Shown: in pieces, positions 63,620 to 64,000 of the stretch
Layout of the letters: every line of letters starts with the position of its first letter
Position numbering within the stretch: the first letter of the stretch is position 1
Source: Azospirillum soli
GTDB lineage: Bacteria; Pseudomonadota; Alphaproteobacteria; Azospirillales; Azospirillaceae
Length of the DNA: 64,000 nt
Direction of reading: 5' to 3'
Assembly: GCF_017876165.1 (NCBI RefSeq)
Contig: NZ_JAGINQ010000018.1
Location: 1-64,000, forward strand
Made by a program: the position numbers and the translations under genes
The notes under the pieces: generated by a model
The model's input: only the letters and a program-made list of their open reading frames with translations
Databases searched by the model: none
What the model was told of the DNA's origin: nothing

Positions 63620-63730
63620 GAGCGGCGGGTCTCGTCGTTCGGCCTCCATGTCGGATAACGAATACTCTGGTATGATACAAGCGGAGTCGCGACAGGTCAG
63701 TCCTGCCCCGTCCTCCGCCGCATCTCGCCG

Positions 63731-64000
63731 TCAATTGCGCCGGGTGAGCAGACCGCGCGCCACAACCTGGGCCTGGATTTCTGCCGCTCCTTCGAAAATA
63801 TTCAGGATGCGGGCATCGCACAGCACACGGCTGATCGGATATTCGACGGCGTAGCCGTTGCCCCCGTGGATCTGCACCGCGTTGTCGGCGTTCGACCAGG
63901 CGACGCGCGCGGCCAGCAGCTTCGCCATGCCGGCCTCGATGTCGCAACGGCGGTCGCTGTCCTTCTCGCGCGCGGCGAAGTACGTCAACTGGCGGGCGAT
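63731..64000 (-). CDS. Acyl-CoA dehydrogenase, C-terminal part (runs off the window)
   Basis: The frame enters from the right edge and stops at 63,731. The visible ~89 residues are the last helices of an acyl-CoA dehydrogenase: CDIEAGMAKLLAARVAWSNA, VQIHGGNGYAVEYPISRVLC and DARILNIFEGAAEIQAQVVA. 'QxHGGxGY...RxxRDxRxxxIxEGxxEIQ' is the family signature. The catalytic Glu and the N-terminal domains lie outside the window. Confidence 0.9.
   Translation of the reverse strand: MARQLTYFAAREKDSDRRCDIEAGMAKLLAARVAWSNADNAVQIHGGNGYAVEYPISRVLCDARILNIFEGAAEIQAQVVARGLLTRRN

Overview
The window is high-GC alphaproteobacterial DNA with overlapping operons, TRAP transport, LysR regulators and dispersed hairpin repeats. 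The gene content fits a plant-associated Rhodospirillales bacterium, most like Azospirillum, probably a secondary replicon. The genus is an inference from gene content; no rRNA or tRNA gene was seen.

Positions 1-11,100 hold an accessory island. Two broken transposase remnants are followed by a compact six-gene minus-strand operon read 11,082 to 678: a subtilisin-type (S8) protease, a metallo-beta-lactamase (MBL)-fold protein, a SIR2-domain protein, an SMC/RecF-like ATPase, a second MBL-fold protein (ComEC-like) and a DUF2235/Tle1-like alpha/beta hydrolase. Adjacent genes overlap or lie at most 26 bases apart. The mix of protease, NAD-consuming domain, nucleic-acid ATPase, putative nucleases and lipase looks like a multi-effector anti-phage or abortive-infection system. 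I do not recognise this exact arrangement, and it is the main candidate for something undescribed. Positions 11,300-12,320 are a graveyard of lodA/lodB-like and HlyD-like fragments bounding the island.

Positions 12,367-18,926 carry a staphyloxanthin-type carotenoid set: CrtN-like and CrtP-like desaturase/oxidase, acyltransferase, glycosyltransferase and a divergent aldehyde dehydrogenase, without a synthase. Two small envelope-type genes (DUF2141, DUF1499) follow.

Positions 20,224-35,773 encode the complete protocatechuate 4,5-cleavage and gallate pathway. A ten-gene minus operon holds a dehydrogenase-LigA fusion, LigB, LigC, a TRAP transporter, hemerythrin, an MFS permease, gallate dioxygenase and LigJ. 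A plus operon holds LigK, the tautomerase, LigI and a second LigA-LigB pair. Between them sits a LysR regulator with two HTH domains. The products feed pyruvate and oxaloacetate.

Positions 36,043-47,450 are an iron-acquisition block: a siderophore ABC importer, a small EamA protein, a LysR-HTH/TrpD2-like fusion, and a TonB receptor-PiuC-Sel1-FMN oxidase operon, with several Fur-box-like palindromes. Positions 47,667-55,435 are osmolyte transport (ProXWV-type ABC importer, MFS permease, BCCT transporter with two small companions). The remainder holds a truncated sensory-rhodopsin-transducer-like gene, a three-subunit molybdenum aldehyde oxidoreductase, a class III CoA-transferase close to 2-methylfumaryl-CoA isomerase, an unusual six-hairpin repeat, an SDR, a LysR regulator and the end of an acyl-CoA dehydrogenase gene.
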